A stretch of DNA of 58,161 bases, from NCBI RefSeq assembly GCF_014648695.1, contig NZ_BMRP01000042.1, forward strand, positions 1-58,161. Direction: 5' to 3'. The position numbers and the translations under genes are program-made. The first letter of the stretch is position 1; each line of letters begins with the position of its first letter. Positions 16,037 through 25,120 of this stretch are shown here, one piece after another. The notes under the pieces were generated by a model. It saw nothing but the letters and a program-made list of their open reading frames with translations. It was not told the DNA's origin and ran no database searches. This DNA is from Streptomyces albospinus (lineage in GTDB: Bacteria > Actinomycetota > Actinomycetes > Streptomycetales > Streptomycetaceae).

Positions 16037-16324
16037 ACTCAGACAACGCCCCTTCCGTCGGAGGTGATCCGATCTGTCGCTGCAAAGCACCCCAAAGCAC
16101 CCATCGAACCACCAAATGACAATCACGTCGCAGCTCAACGGCGTCCGGCCGCACAGAAGTCGATCTTGCGTGCGGGCCGATTGTCAGTGCCGCGGGTTAC
16201 CGTCTGCATCAGTCGCAACTTCCCCGTCCGTGCGGGGTGTTGGTGGGGGGGACGATGGCTCCGCTCAGGATCAGACTCGGGCACGGCACGCACGCCGGAG
16301 GGCGCACATGTCCCAGGACGGGCG

Positions 16325-17206
16325 CTACGGGGTGTCCGGGTGCGGCAGGCCGATCGGATTGGGGAAGGGGAGGACGTCCGCGGCCAGGATGCGGCGGACG
16401 ACGGGCTCCAGCAGCCCCAGGAGGCCGTCGGCCTGCGCGGGGGACAGCGAGCGGAGCAGCCGCGCGGCGAGCCGGTCGGTCTCCTCCTCGATACGGGTGC
16501 GCTCGCACAGCCCGGATGCGGTGGCGTCGCCCTGGGCGTCCACGAGGTCGCGGGCGCGGAGGCGGTCTGCCGCCGCTGCCCACTCCTCCTCGGTCCAGCC
16601 GCGGTCCTCCCGGATGGTGTCCTTGGGCACCAGGCCGGAGGCGGCGGCGAGGACCAGCGCTTCGCAGCCGTCGACGTCCCGGTCGGCGAGCACGGAGAGA
16701 TGGGCATCGCCCCGGAACTCCCGTAGGGCGGTCGCCAGTTGCCACAGCCGCTCCACGGGGTCCGCGGGGTCGCACAGCGCGCGGTTGGCGGCGAAGAGGG
16801 GGCGCGCGGTGGCGGGTGCGTCGTCGACGATCGCCTGGAGCAGCGGCAGCAGTTCGGTGGCCGTCCGGTCCAGGTGCGGGTGGATCCGCCGCAGGGCGTG
16901 TGCGGCGCGCCGGCCGCGCTCGTCGAGGACGTGCGCCGGGCCCGCGGTGCTCCAGGCGGCGGGCAGCGCGCGGGCCACCATCCCCGGGGCGAAGACACCG
17001 AGTACGGCCGTGGCGGCTGCGGGTTCCACGGCTCCCAAGGGGGCGGTACGGGAGGCGAAGTAGCCCATCCAGAAGCCCTTGAGACCGAGGGCCCTGCCGA
17101 GGGACCGGCAGTCGTCGTCGAAGTAGCAGACGGCGTGCAGCGGTTCGGTCATCAGCCAGAGCGCGCGGGCCTGCCGGGCCGCGGACGACTGCGTGGACTG
17201 CTCCAT
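16325..17206 (-). CDS. SCO6745-family protein
   Basis: A 293-residue cytoplasmic, mostly helical protein matching the Streptomyces SCO6745-like group. Conserved-looking features are HAVCYFDDDCRSLGRALGLK, GFWMGYFASRTAPLG, FAPGMVARALPAAW near 70-90, RWLWQLATAL-like segments and the C-terminal LLRSLSPAQADGLLGLLEPV. Some family members are annotated with a helix-turn-helix. ATG 17206 follows GAGGGAG. The role is unknown. The 288 bases upstream of its 3' end (16037-16324) hold only a direct repeat of CAAAGCACCC at about 16083-16105. Confidence 0.65.
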   Translation of the reverse strand: MEQSTQSSAARQARALWLMTEPLHAVCYFDDDCRSLGRALGLKGFWMGYFASRTAPLGAVEPAAATAVLGVFAPGMVARALPAAWSTAGPAHVLDERGRRAAHALRRIHPHLDRTATELLPLLQAIVDDAPATARPLFAANRALCDPADPVERLWQLATALREFRGDAHLSVLADRDVDGCEALVLAAASGLVPKDTIREDRGWTEEEWAAAADRLRARDLVDAQGDATASGLCERTRIEEETDRLAARLLRSLSPAQADGLLGLLEPVVRRILAADVLPFPNPIGLPHPDTP

Positions 17207-17419
17207 GGACGGCTCCCTCAACGGCACTTGTACGGCGCTGGACGACTCCCTGCACCGCACGCTAACGCCGTCGGTCCGGAATCGCACGGGATCGGTCGTG
17301 CGGCCGGTGCGCAAAGATCGCTGCCGGCGGGCGGGCCGGAGTTCAGGACCACCAGCCGGACCAGGCCGGGGCGGGCGCCTCGCCCGGCTCGGCGTCACAC
17401 GGTAAGGAGGGGGAAGGGG

Positions 17420-17770
17420 ATGCAGCGGACGCCTGCGACGGGGAATGCGCAGATCGTCGATGCCGCGCTGGAGCGCATAGCGGCCGGGTATGTCTTCCCG
17501 GAGCGGGCGGCGGAGATCGACACGGCGATACGGGGCCGGCTGGGCGCCGGCGAGTACGACGGGCCGACCGGGCGGCATCCGGTGACGGAGCACACCACGG
17601 TCACGGTGCCGACCGCGCGGACCGTCAACGCGGTCACCGGGACCAACTGGGAAGGCGTCGGCGTGCGGCCGGACCGGGCGGTGCCGGCGGAGCGGGCGCT
17701 GGAGGTCGCCTACGAGGAGGCGCGGGAAATCGGGGCCCAGCCGGCCAAGGCCGCGCGTGGCGGTGCGAGG
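17420..17770 (+). pseudogene. S41-family peptidase with the catalytic core deleted
   Basis: The gene has a strong ribosome binding site (AAGGAGGGGG) and starts ATG 17420. Residues 9-41 read IVDAALERIAAGYVFPERAA, the N-terminal helical domain of tail-specific/IRBP-like S41 peptidases. The next residues, VPTARTVNAVTGTNWEGVGV and PDRAVPAERALEVAYEEA, are the C-terminal end of the same family. The roughly 250 residues between them, including the nucleophile serine domain, are absent. The frame then remains open for another 900 bases through unrelated antisense sequence, so the natural stop is lost too. It is an internally deleted relic. Confidence 0.65.
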
Positions 17771-17789
17771 GGTGCGCGGCGCAGTGGCG

Positions 17790-18014
17790 CTACGGGCGTC
17801 CGCCGGCGCCGAAGCCCGACTCCCACGCCCACAGGTGGGTGCAGTTCGGGCACTGGAGGTGCAGCAGGCTGCCCCGGTTCGACAGCAGGTAGCGCCAGTG
17901 GTCGTCGCAGGTACGGCCGTCGTCGCAGGTCCCGCAGCCCTCGTGGTCCTGGCAGCGGGGGCAGGGGACCCAGGCCCGGCGGCCGATATCGGCGGTGGGG
18001 TCCAGTGGCAGCAT
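17790..18014 (-). CDS. small zinc-ribbon protein of unknown function
   Basis: A 74-residue protein with eight or so candidate metal ligands: VPCPRCQDHEGCGTCDDG, then CDDHWRYL and LQCPNCTHLWAW. Two CXXC pairs about 35 residues apart suggest a zinc ribbon, with an extra Cys-rich knuckle between. The start ATG 18014 is two bases past the upstream stop (TGAGCATG), so translation is coupled to the preceding gene and the two products probably act together. I do not recognise a named family. Confidence 0.65.
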   Translation of the reverse strand: MLPLDPTADIGRRAWVPCPRCQDHEGCGTCDDGRTCDDHWRYLLSNRGSLLHLQCPNCTHLWAWESGFGAGGRP

Positions 18015-18016
18015 GC

Positions 18017-18331
18017 TCAGCCCTGCCCGGCTGCCGGCAGTACACCGGCGGCGACCAGCATGTCGTAGGTCGCCTGCTGCTCGGCGTCCAGGCCGGAGTA
18101 GAGGAGCCGCTGGGCGTCCGCCTCGCCGGTCATCGCCTCGATGGGGTCCCAGGCGTCGCCGAGCGCCGCGAGGACTTCGGCCCGGCGCCGGGCTTCGTGG
18201 CCGGCGAGGTCGAGCTCGAAGGTCCCGGACGTGCCGTCCCCGGATATCCCGGACACCGAGGAGGTGTCGAACATCCCGGAGGTCCCGGATATCCCGGATG
18301 GCTGGTGGTCCGGGGTGTTGCGGTCGTTCAT
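18017..18331 (-). CDS. hypothetical protein coupled to the zinc-ribbon gene
   Basis: A 104-residue protein. The first 38 residues are low-complexity Gly/Ser-rich, encoded by short near-repeats of TCCCGGATA. Residues 40-100 form an acidic helical domain: FELDLAGHEARRRAEVLAAL, DAWDPIEAMTGEADAQRLLY, and LDAEQQATYDMLVAAGVLP. It resembles a small actinobacterial family of uncharacterised proteins usually near 90 residues. The gene precedes and is coupled to the zinc-ribbon gene. The function is unknown. Confidence 0.6.
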   Translation of the reverse strand: MNDRNTPDHQPSGISGTSGMFDTSSVSGISGDGTSGTFELDLAGHEARRRAEVLAALGDAWDPIEAMTGEADAQRLLYSGLDAEQQATYDMLVAAGVLPAAGQG

Positions 18332-18654
18332 GGTGCGCTTCCTGTACCACGTGCGGACGATTCGGACGAGTACCCCCGATCGGACGTGTCTACCAAGTGG
18401 GACAGCATTGAGGAAGCGTCAGACGGAGGATGCCGCCGGTTGGGCGCCCGGGAGGGCGGCATATCGGGGGCCGCGGGGCCGGGGAGCCGTCCCGGAGTGA
18501 CGGATGTCATCTCCCGCGACCGGCCTCAGGCGCCCGCCAGGACCCTCCCGGGGGTCGGCAGCAGGACCGCCCGCCGCCACCCCCGGACCGGTGGGCCGCC
18601 AGGGCCCGCCCGGTGCTGTCCGGTGATGTCCGGTGATGTCCGGTGGATCAGGCT
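18332..18654. other. gap with a 10-bp tandem repeat and no gene
   Basis: The interval separates two minus-strand units and should contain the promoter of the 18017-18331 gene. No frame is convincing. TGTCCGGTGA is repeated three times at its right end. Confidence 0.45.
18617..18645. repeat. 10-bp tandem repeat TGTCCGGTGA
   Basis: Units at 18617-18626 and 18627-18636 are identical, and 18637-18645 is a third copy lacking its last base. It lies ten bases past the 3' end of the phosphatase gene. No function is evident. Confidence 0.6.
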
Positions 18655-19890
18655 CTAGCCGCGGTCCGCGTGCCGGTGGTGGTGTCCGGTGCGTGGTGGC
18701 GGGGCGGGCGACCGCAGTACCGCGACCGCCGCGGCGTCGTCGGTCAGCCGGCCGTTCGTATGCTTCAGCAGGTCCTCGCGCAGCCGGCGCAGCACCTGCC
18801 GGGGGCTGCCGGAGCTCCAGGCGCCGGCGCGCTCGGCCAACGGATAGAAGGTGCCGTCGCCGTCCCGCGCCTCCGTCACGCCGTCCGTGTAGAGAAGCAG
18901 CAGATCTCCGGGCTCGAAGGGGAAGGTCTCGACCACGTAGTCGGGAGCTCCGGGGAGGCCGCCGAGGCCGATCGGCAGGCCGGTGTGCTCGACGTGCAGG
19001 GCGATGGCCCGCCCGTCGCGCAGCAGGAGCGCGGGCGGGTGGCCGCAGCTGATGGTGCCGAGTTCGTGCAGCCGGTCCGGGATGTCGAAGAAGGAGACCG
19101 TCGCGAAGGTCTCTTCGGCGTCCGGCGCGTGGACAGGGGCAGGGGCCGCCCGGTGGGTGGCGCGGGTGGGGTCGCCGTCGGCCGGGGCGGTCCGGCGGGG
19201 TCGCGGATTGGCGTGCCGCCACTGGCTGTTGTCCCAGCGGACGGCGCCGTCGAGGTGGCGGGCGAGGTTGGGGAGGGTGGCCTGGCGGTGGGCAGCCGCA
19301 CGGAAGGCCCCGAGGAGCAGGGCGGCCTGGCTGTACGCGGGCAGGCCCTTGCCGCGGACGTCGCCGATGACCAGCCGGGTGCTCTGTGCGGTGCGGGCCG
19401 CGGCGAAGAGGTCGCCGCCCATCTCCGCCTCCTCCTCGGCGGGCAGGTAGATCGAGGCGATCTCCAGGTCCGCGCTCCGCTCGGGCAGCGGCCGGAGCAG
19501 TACCTGCTGGGCCACGGCGGCCACCGAGCGGGTCTTGAAGAGCTGCCGCTCGTAGCGTTCGCGGACGACGGTGAAGACGAAGAGCAGCGCCGCGACGACG
19601 ATCAGCGAGCCGATCTGGGCGTAGAGGTTCGCGGTGAACAGGGAGTGGCGCGCGATGCCGATGCCCACTTGGGCGGCGACTGCCAGCGTGCCGATCGCGG
19701 CCGTCGGCCCGGGCCCGGCGAAGGCCGCCGTGATCGCGGGGGCGGAGACCAGCAGCGGTCCCAGGTGGATGTCGGCCGGCGCGAGGACGTCGGCCAGGCA
19801 GACCACGACGATCAGCCCGATCGGGATCAGCATCAGAGCATGGCTCGGCTCAGGGCGTTGCCTCAGACGCGTCAGCCGTGAAAAGGGCAT
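18655..19890 (-). CDS. membrane-anchored PP2C/SpoIIE-type serine phosphatase
   Basis: A 411-residue protein. Three or four helices within residues 18-110 anchor it, followed by a short helix (VVRERYERQLFKTRSVAAVA) and a SpoIIE-like PP2C domain. Metal-binding aspartates sit in AEMGGDLFAA, VIGDVRGKGLPAY, LLYTDGVTEARDGD and DDAAAVAVLR. A 40-residue proline-rich insert interrupts the domain around residues 228-265. In Streptomyces such proteins dephosphorylate anti-sigma antagonists. No anti-sigma partner gene is adjacent. ATG 19890 lies in AAAAGGGCATGC with a weak ribosome binding site. Confidence 0.85.
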   Translation of the reverse strand: MPFSRLTRLRQRPEPSHALMLIPIGLIVVVCLADVLAPADIHLGPLLVSAPAITAAFAGPGPTAAIGTLAVAAQVGIGIARHSLFTANLYAQIGSLIVVAALLFVFTVVRERYERQLFKTRSVAAVAQQVLLRPLPERSADLEIASIYLPAEEEAEMGGDLFAAARTAQSTRLVIGDVRGKGLPAYSQAALLLGAFRAAAHRQATLPNLARHLDGAVRWDNSQWRHANPRPRRTAPADGDPTRATHRAAPAPVHAPDAEETFATVSFFDIPDRLHELGTISCGHPPALLLRDGRAIALHVEHTGLPIGLGGLPGAPDYVVETFPFEPGDLLLLYTDGVTEARDGDGTFYPLAERAGAWSSGSPRQVLRRLREDLLKHTNGRLTDDAAAVAVLRSPAPPPRTGHHHRHADRG

Positions 19891-20229
19891 GCATCATGTT
19901 TGCACTGGTTTGCGAGAAATGCCCGGATAGCCCGATCTCTCGTCGGCGACGGCCGGGGGGGGACCGCACCGGGCGCGGCGGGGCGGTCGCGCCGGGCCCG
20001 TACGACACCGGCACCGGCACCGGGGAAGCCCGGCCTCCGGTGTGCGGCCGGGCCCGGCTCCTCCACTCCTCTCCCGGATTGCCCCTCCCATCGGTGAGCG
20101 AGCAGCGGCGGGCCATGACGCCCGAGCACGCACTCCCCCGCCCCGCCTCGACGCACCGACCCGGGGCGACGGTCCGGCACTCCCGCTCGCCCATCGGGCC
20201 GGCGGCACCTCCGTCGCCGCGCCCCGGCG
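19891..20229. other. intergenic gap with no gene seen
   Basis: It lies between the phosphatase start and the 3' end of the TetR gene, both on the minus strand. The first 50 bases next to the phosphatase are relatively AT-rich (TTGCAAACCAGTGCAAAC on the minus strand, with a repeated GCAAAC) and may hold its promoter. Confidence 0.4.
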
Positions 20230-20934
20230 TCAGCCCGTCCGCTCCGCCGCCTCCTGGCGCAGCGCCGCGATGAGCAGGTCGAGGGCCGGCTCAACGGCCG
20301 AACCGGCCATGTGGGGAAGGTGGTTCCGCACCCGGTGCAGGCTGGGATAGGCGTCGGCGGGCAGGCTGCCGTACGCGGCCTGCCAGGCGTACTCGTCCGC
20401 GGCGCGCTGGGCGGGAGCCAGCCGCAGGACGCCGGCGTCGAGGGCCGCGTGGCCGAGGGCGGTGTCCACGAGGGAGTGGTAGTGGCGGACGGCGGTGGCG
20501 TCGTCGAAGCCGGCCTGGAGGAGCAGGCCGATGCCCGTGTCGACGGCGCGCTGCTCGTGCGGGCGCCCGGTGACGCGGACGGTGCTGAAGACCGCGACCT
20601 GGGGGTGGCGCAGCGCGGACCGGTAGGCGCGCAGGGCGAGTTCGCGCAGGTCGGCGGCCCAGTCGCCGGTGGTCGTGAAGCCCTCCATGGACTCGCCGAT
20701 GAGCCGGTCGGCGAGCGCGAGGAACAGGTCCTCGGTGTTGCGGAAGTAGCGGTAGACGGCGGACGGATCGGCACCCAGCGCCGCGCCCAGTTTCCGCACG
20801 GTGAACGCCTGCGCCCCGTGGGCGTCGATCAGTTCGCGTGCCGTGTCGACGATGAGGTCGACGGACAGGACCACGCCTGCACTGGTCGGCCGGCGCCGTT
20901 TGCGCTCGGCCGGTACGCGTTCGCCACCGGTCAT
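20230..20934 (-). CDS. TetR/AcrR-family transcriptional regulator
   Basis: A 234-residue repressor. The N-terminal helix-turn-helix spans residues 25-70 with FTVRKLGAALGADPSAVYRY and FRNTEDLFLALADRL; the C-terminal ligand domain is of the TetR_C type. It is divergent from the amino-acid permease gene, and a perfect 6-bp inverted repeat GTCAAC-N3-GTTGAC lies between them. The simplest model is that it controls the permease/amidohydrolase genes and itself. Confidence 0.85.
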   Translation of the reverse strand: MTGGERVPAERKRRRPTSAGVVLSVDLIVDTARELIDAHGAQAFTVRKLGAALGADPSAVYRYFRNTEDLFLALADRLIGESMEGFTTTGDWAADLRELALRAYRSALRHPQVAVFSTVRVTGRPHEQRAVDTGIGLLLQAGFDDATAVRHYHSLVDTALGHAALDAGVLRLAPAQRAADEYAWQAAYGSLPADAYPSLHRVRNHLPHMAGSAVEPALDLLIAALRQEAAERTG

Positions 20935-21033
20935 CCCGGTCCCCCATTCCGCTGCGGTGCGCTCCGGATGCTGCGTTCGCCCCGGCGCCGGTACGGGCCC
21001 GCCGGTGCCCGGGCCAGTTAATCATCAGGTTAC

Positions 21034-21048
21034 GTCAACACCGTTGAC
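21034..21048. promoter_or_regulatory. inverted repeat, candidate TetR operator
   Basis: GTCAAC (21034-21039), ACC, GTTGAC (21043-21048) form an exact palindrome in the divergent intergenic region. The right half creates TTGACA at 21044-21049, a perfect -35 hexamer towards the permease gene, so binding would block that promoter. Confidence 0.6.
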
Positions 21049-21197
21049 ACAAGGGCCGCGGGGCGGTTTCATCGGCGCACCGGTCCACACCCCTGGATCC
21101 GCGCCGCCCCGCCGCGGCCACGCCCGCCCACCCCCGCGTCCGCGCCCCGGCTCCCCCCTTCCCGCCGCCCGGCCCACCCGTCCAAGGAGTGAGTGCC

Positions 21198-22787
21198 ATG
21201 CCCGCCGCAGTTCCCCCAGGGGCCCCGGAGCCCCCCGCGCCCGCAGTGCCCGTACCGCCCTCCGGTCCGCGTCAGGACCCCCGCCCGCCCGGGACGATGC
21301 GCCGCTCGCTGGGGGTGCGCGACGGCGTGGCCATCGCGGCGTCGAGCACCGCCGCCACCACGAGCATCGGCATCGGCATGGGCACCCTGGCCGCCTACGC
21401 CGGCCGGCAGACCCCGGCGCTGTTGCTGCTGTCCTTCGTGCCGATCCTCGGTATCGCGCTCTCGTACGCCCGGCTCAATCGCACCGAGCCGAACTGCGGC
21501 AGCGGCTACACCTGGGTGGGCCGCTCGATAGGCCCCTGGCCCGGCTTCCTGACCGGGTGGGTGGTGCTGGTGGGCAACGTGATCTTCATGGCGTACACCG
21601 GTGCGGTCACCGGATCCGTCGTGCTCCAGTTCCTCAACAAGATGGGTCTGGACAGCGTGTTCGGGGTGCGCCTGGATCCGGCGTCGACCGGTATCAGCAC
21701 CGCGGTCGGCCTGGTCGCGCTGGTGGCCGTCACCGTCACCGCCATCACCGGCGTACGGGCCGCGACCCGACTCCAGATGTGGCTGCTGATCTTCGAGTAC
21801 GTGGTGCTGCTGGGGTTCTGCGGCGTCGCACTGATCACCGGCGACCAGCCGTTCAGCCTGTCCTGGCTGAACCCGTTCGCGATCGGCTCACCGCAGGGGC
21901 TGGCCCAGGGGATGGTGCTCGCGGTGTTCTTCTACTGGGGATGGGACGCGGCGTACAGCGTCAACGAGGAGACCCGGTCCGCCTCCGACGCGGCGCGCGG
22001 CGGTCTGATCGCACTGGTCGCGATGCTGGGGCTGTTCCTCGTCGGGGCGTTCGCCTTCCAGCGGGTGATGAGCACCGGCGAACTGCTGCGCAACGGCCCG
22101 CAGGCGCTCACCTTCCTGGGCAGCCGGCTGGCGCCGGAGCCCTGGGCCTCGCTCCCGTTGGCCGCGCTGATGTGCTCGGCGTTCGCGTCCCTCCAGTCCA
22201 GCGTCATCCCCACGGCCCGCGGCGCGCTGGCGATGGCCCGGGACCGGACGCTGGGGCCGGTCTGGCAGCGCGTGCACCCGCGCTACGGGTCGCCGGCCGC
22301 GGGCACCCTGCTGATCATGGCCGTCGCCGCGCTGCTGGCCGTGCTCGCCGTCGGCATCCCCAAGCTCAACGACATGATCCTCACCGCGGTCAACTCCATC
22401 GGCCTGACGGTGGCCCTGTATTACGGGCTCACCGCGCTCGCCTGTGCGGTGCGCTTCCGGGGCAGCCTGCGCGCCGGGCCGGTCCGGGCGCTGCGCGACG
22501 TGGTGGTGCCCGCGGCGAGCGCGCTGACGCTGTTCGGCCTCGGCGGCTACCTGGTCTGGGACTACGCGACCATGAGCGACCACTTCGCGGCCAGCCCGGA
22601 CAACGGCTGGTTCCTGCTCACGCTGCCCGCCGCCCTCGTCCTGCTGGGGCTGGCGGTGGCCGCCTGGGCGAAGTGGGGACGCCGGGCCCCGTATTTCCGT
22701 ACCGGACGGGGGACGGACGCGGACACGATCAACCTGCCGATGGACGACGGCGGTATCGGGCGGGCCCCCGCGCCGTCCGAGGGGTGA
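21198..22787 (+). CDS. APC-family amino acid permease
   Basis: A 529-residue membrane transporter with about 12 helices starting at LGVRDGVAIAASSTAATTSI, where the first helix of the APC fold carries the substrate-binding break. AALMCSAFASLQSSVIPTAR is a typical helix 8 region. ATG 21198 is chosen with AAGGAG at 21184-21189; the GTG at 21189 overlaps that ribosome binding site. The first 35 residues are proline-rich and cytoplasmic. With the next gene it forms an uptake and hydrolysis pair; the substrate may be an amino acid amide or amine. Confidence 0.83.
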   Translation: MPAAVPPGAPEPPAPAVPVPPSGPRQDPRPPGTMRRSLGVRDGVAIAASSTAATTSIGIGMGTLAAYAGRQTPALLLLSFVPILGIALSYARLNRTEPNCGSGYTWVGRSIGPWPGFLTGWVVLVGNVIFMAYTGAVTGSVVLQFLNKMGLDSVFGVRLDPASTGISTAVGLVALVAVTVTAITGVRAATRLQMWLLIFEYVVLLGFCGVALITGDQPFSLSWLNPFAIGSPQGLAQGMVLAVFFYWGWDAAYSVNEETRSASDAARGGLIALVAMLGLFLVGAFAFQRVMSTGELLRNGPQALTFLGSRLAPEPWASLPLAALMCSAFASLQSSVIPTARGALAMARDRTLGPVWQRVHPRYGSPAAGTLLIMAVAALLAVLAVGIPKLNDMILTAVNSIGLTVALYYGLTALACAVRFRGSLRAGPVRALRDVVVPAASALTLFGLGGYLVWDYATMSDHFAASPDNGWFLLTLPAALVLLGLAVAAWAKWGRRAPYFRTGRGTDADTINLPMDDGGIGRAPAPSEG

Positions 22788-22870
22788 TCCGGCACCGGCT
22801 CCCCCACCGCGTCGGCCCGCCCGCCACCTGGCACCGTCCTGTCAACTCCCTTGTAAGGAGCGCCCGCACC

Positions 22871-24526
22871 ATGGCCACCACCCCCGCCGACCTCGTCTTC
22901 CGCGGCGGCCCCGTGCACACCGTCGACCCGGCCCGCAGCAGGGCGAGCGCGGTGGCGGTACGCGGCGACCGCATCGTCGCCGTCGGACCCGACGACCGGG
23001 TCCGCGACCTGATAGGGGCGCGCACCGAGGTCGTCGACCTCCGGGGCAAGCTGCTCATCCCCGGCTTCCAGGACGCGCATGTCCACCCCGTCGGCGGCGG
23101 GCTGGAGTTGGGGCAGTGCGACCTGAGCGCCGCGGCCAGCGCCGACGCGTACCGCGAGCTGATCGCCCGGTACGCGGCGGCTCGTCCGGAGGCCCCGTGG
23201 ATCACCGGCGGCGGCTGGTCGCTGGAGGCGTTCCCCGGCGGGATGCCGACCCGGGAATTGCTGGACGCCGTCGTGCCGGACCGCCCGGTGTTCCTCGTCA
23301 ACCGCGACCACCACGGCGGCTGGGCCAACTCCCGCGCCCTGGAGCGGGCCGGGGTCACCGCCCGTACCCCGGATCCGGCCGACGGCCGCATCGAGCGGGA
23401 CGCGGCCGGCGAACCGTCCGGGATGCTCCAGGAAGGCGCCATGCGGCTGGTGGGCGATCTGCTCCCGAAGCCGTCGTCGGCGGAGCAGACCGCGGGGCTG
23501 CTCCGGGCCCAGCGGCTGCTCCACTCGTACGGGGTGACCGCCTGGCAGGACGCGATGCTCGGCAACGGTCCCGGGACGACCGACCCGGTGCCCGCCTACC
23601 TGGCCGCCCGGCGCGACGGGCAGCTGACCGCCCGGGTGACCGGGGCCCTGTGGTGGGACCGCTCCCGCGGCATCGAGCAGCTGCCCGAACTGATCGACCG
23701 GAGGCGGGAATTGACGGGCGGCCGGCTGCGGGCCACCAGCGTCAAGATCATGCAGGACGGTATCGCCGAGAACCACACCGCGGCCCTGCTCAGCCCCTAT
23801 CTGACCGCGTGCGGCTGCCCGTCCGACAACAGCGGGATCTCCTTCATCGACCCCGAGGCGCTGCGGACGTACGTCACCCGGCTCGACGCGGAGGGCTTCC
23901 AGGTGCACTTCCACGCCCTGGGCGACCGCGCGGTACGCGAGGCGCTGGACGCGGTGGAGGCGGCGCGCGCCGTCAACGGCCACCGGGACACCCGACCGCA
24001 CCTGGCCCATCTCCAGGTCGTGCACCCCGACGACATCCCGCGCTTTCGCCGGCTCGGCGCCACGGCCAACATCCAGGCCCTGTGGGCGGCCCACGAACCG
24101 CAGATGGACGAGCTGACCATCCCCTTCCTGGGGCGGCAACGCGCCTCCTGGCAGTATCCGTTCGGGGATCTGCTGCGCTCGGGTGCCACCCTCGCGGCCG
24201 GCAGCGACTGGCCGGTCAGCTCGGCCGACCCGATCGCCGCGCTCCATGTCGCGGTCAACCGCCGCACCCCGGAGGCCCCGCCGTCGGCCCCGGCCTTCCT
24301 CCCCGAGCAGCGCCTCGACCTGGGCGCGGCCCTCGCCGCGTACACGGCGGGCAGCGCCTACGTCAATCACCTCGACGACACCGGGTCCGTGCAGCCGGGC
24401 AAGCTGGCCGACCTGGCCGTCCTCGACCGGGACCCGTTCGACGGCCCGGCCGGGGAGATCGCCGCGACCCGGGTGCTCCAGACGTTCGTCGGGGGGCAGC
24501 GGGTGTACGCGGCGGACGACGCGTGA
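22871..24526 (+). CDS. YtcJ-like metal-dependent amidohydrolase
   Basis: A 551-residue protein of the amidohydrolase 3 group. It shows the N-terminal beta-sandwich start (ADLVFRGGPVHTVDP), the metal motif DAHVHP near 63-68, VKIMQDGIAENHTA with the bridging lysine region, HFHALGDRAV, HLAHLQVVHPDD and the final AAGSDWPVSS with the catalytic aspartate. It ends with KLADLAVLDRDPF, the usual closing of the sandwich domain. AAGGAG precedes the ATG by 11 bases. Adjacency to the permease suggests hydrolysis of an imported N-acyl or cyclic amide compound. Confidence 0.85.
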   Translation: MATTPADLVFRGGPVHTVDPARSRASAVAVRGDRIVAVGPDDRVRDLIGARTEVVDLRGKLLIPGFQDAHVHPVGGGLELGQCDLSAAASADAYRELIARYAAARPEAPWITGGGWSLEAFPGGMPTRELLDAVVPDRPVFLVNRDHHGGWANSRALERAGVTARTPDPADGRIERDAAGEPSGMLQEGAMRLVGDLLPKPSSAEQTAGLLRAQRLLHSYGVTAWQDAMLGNGPGTTDPVPAYLAARRDGQLTARVTGALWWDRSRGIEQLPELIDRRRELTGGRLRATSVKIMQDGIAENHTAALLSPYLTACGCPSDNSGISFIDPEALRTYVTRLDAEGFQVHFHALGDRAVREALDAVEAARAVNGHRDTRPHLAHLQVVHPDDIPRFRRLGATANIQALWAAHEPQMDELTIPFLGRQRASWQYPFGDLLRSGATLAAGSDWPVSSADPIAALHVAVNRRTPEAPPSAPAFLPEQRLDLGAALAAYTAGSAYVNHLDDTGSVQPGKLADLAVLDRDPFDGPAGEIAATRVLQTFVGGQRVYAADDA

Positions 24527-24561
24527 ACAAGGGGGAAGCGAGGGGCCGGGGGCCGGCCGGG

Positions 24562-24972
24562 TCACTCGATGACCAGCTCCACGTCGATGTTCCCGCGGGT
24601 GGCTTTCGAGTACGGGCAGTACTGGTGCGTGGCCTCGACGAGCTGCCGGCCGGCCTCCCCCGCCAGGGCGTCCGGCAGCTCCACCCGCATCACGACCGCG
24701 AGGCCGAAGCCGGTGTCGTCCTTGCCGAGGGAGACCTCGGCGGTGACCGAGACGTCCTTGGTGTCGAGCTTCATCTGCCGGCCGACGTTGGCCATCGCGC
24801 TGGCGAAGCAGGCGGCGTACCCGGCGGCGAAGAGCTGCTCCGGGTTGGTGCCGGCGCCGTTGCCGCCGAGGGCCTGGGGCATGGCGAGGGCGAGGTCGAG
24901 CCGGCCGTCGGAGCTGACGGCCCGGCCCTCGCGGCCGTTGGCGGTGGCGGCGGCGGTGTACAGCGCGTCCAT
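24562..24972 (-). CDS. ohr: organic hydroperoxide resistance protein Ohr
   Basis: A 136-residue OsmC/Ohr-family thiol peroxidase. Catalytic cysteines are Cys55 (GYAACFASAM) and Cys119 (HQYCPYSKATRGN), with Arg17 region and Glu45 in TNPEQLF. Length and the start MDALYTAAATANGREGR match Ohr. It is divergent from ohrR, and palindromic sites of the OhrR type lie between. It detoxifies organic hydroperoxides with lipoylated protein reductants. Confidence 0.93.
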   Translation of the reverse strand: MDALYTAAATANGREGRAVSSDGRLDLALAMPQALGGNGAGTNPEQLFAAGYAACFASAMANVGRQMKLDTKDVSVTAEVSLGKDDTGFGLAVVMRVELPDALAGEAGRQLVEATHQYCPYSKATRGNIDVELVIE

Positions 24973-25063
24973 GGTGTGTTCCTTCCGGTGGATCCGCGGC
25001 CGTGGCGGTCCGGGTGACCGGTCACGGCGGGTGCGACGGGGCCAACAGTCGCACACATTTAAA

Positions 25064-25090
25064 TTGCGTGCAACTAAGTTGTGCGCAACT
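25064..25090. promoter_or_regulatory. OhrR operator in the ohr-ohrR intergenic region
   Basis: TTGCGTGCAACT (25064-25075) is followed three bases later by TTGTGCGCAACT (25079-25090). Each half is nearly self-complementary and together they form the AT-rich core typical of OhrR operators. The region is markedly more AT-rich than its surroundings and serves both divergent genes. Confidence 0.7.
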
Positions 25091-25120
25091 CAATCGCACG
25101 CGGCGCGCTAACCTGGAGCC

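Noticed and set aside
17420..18658. Long open frame running 1.2 kb through the S41 relic
   Set aside because: After about 17770 it is antisense to the zinc-ribbon and hypothetical genes and has no family resemblance; long chance frames are normal at this GC content.
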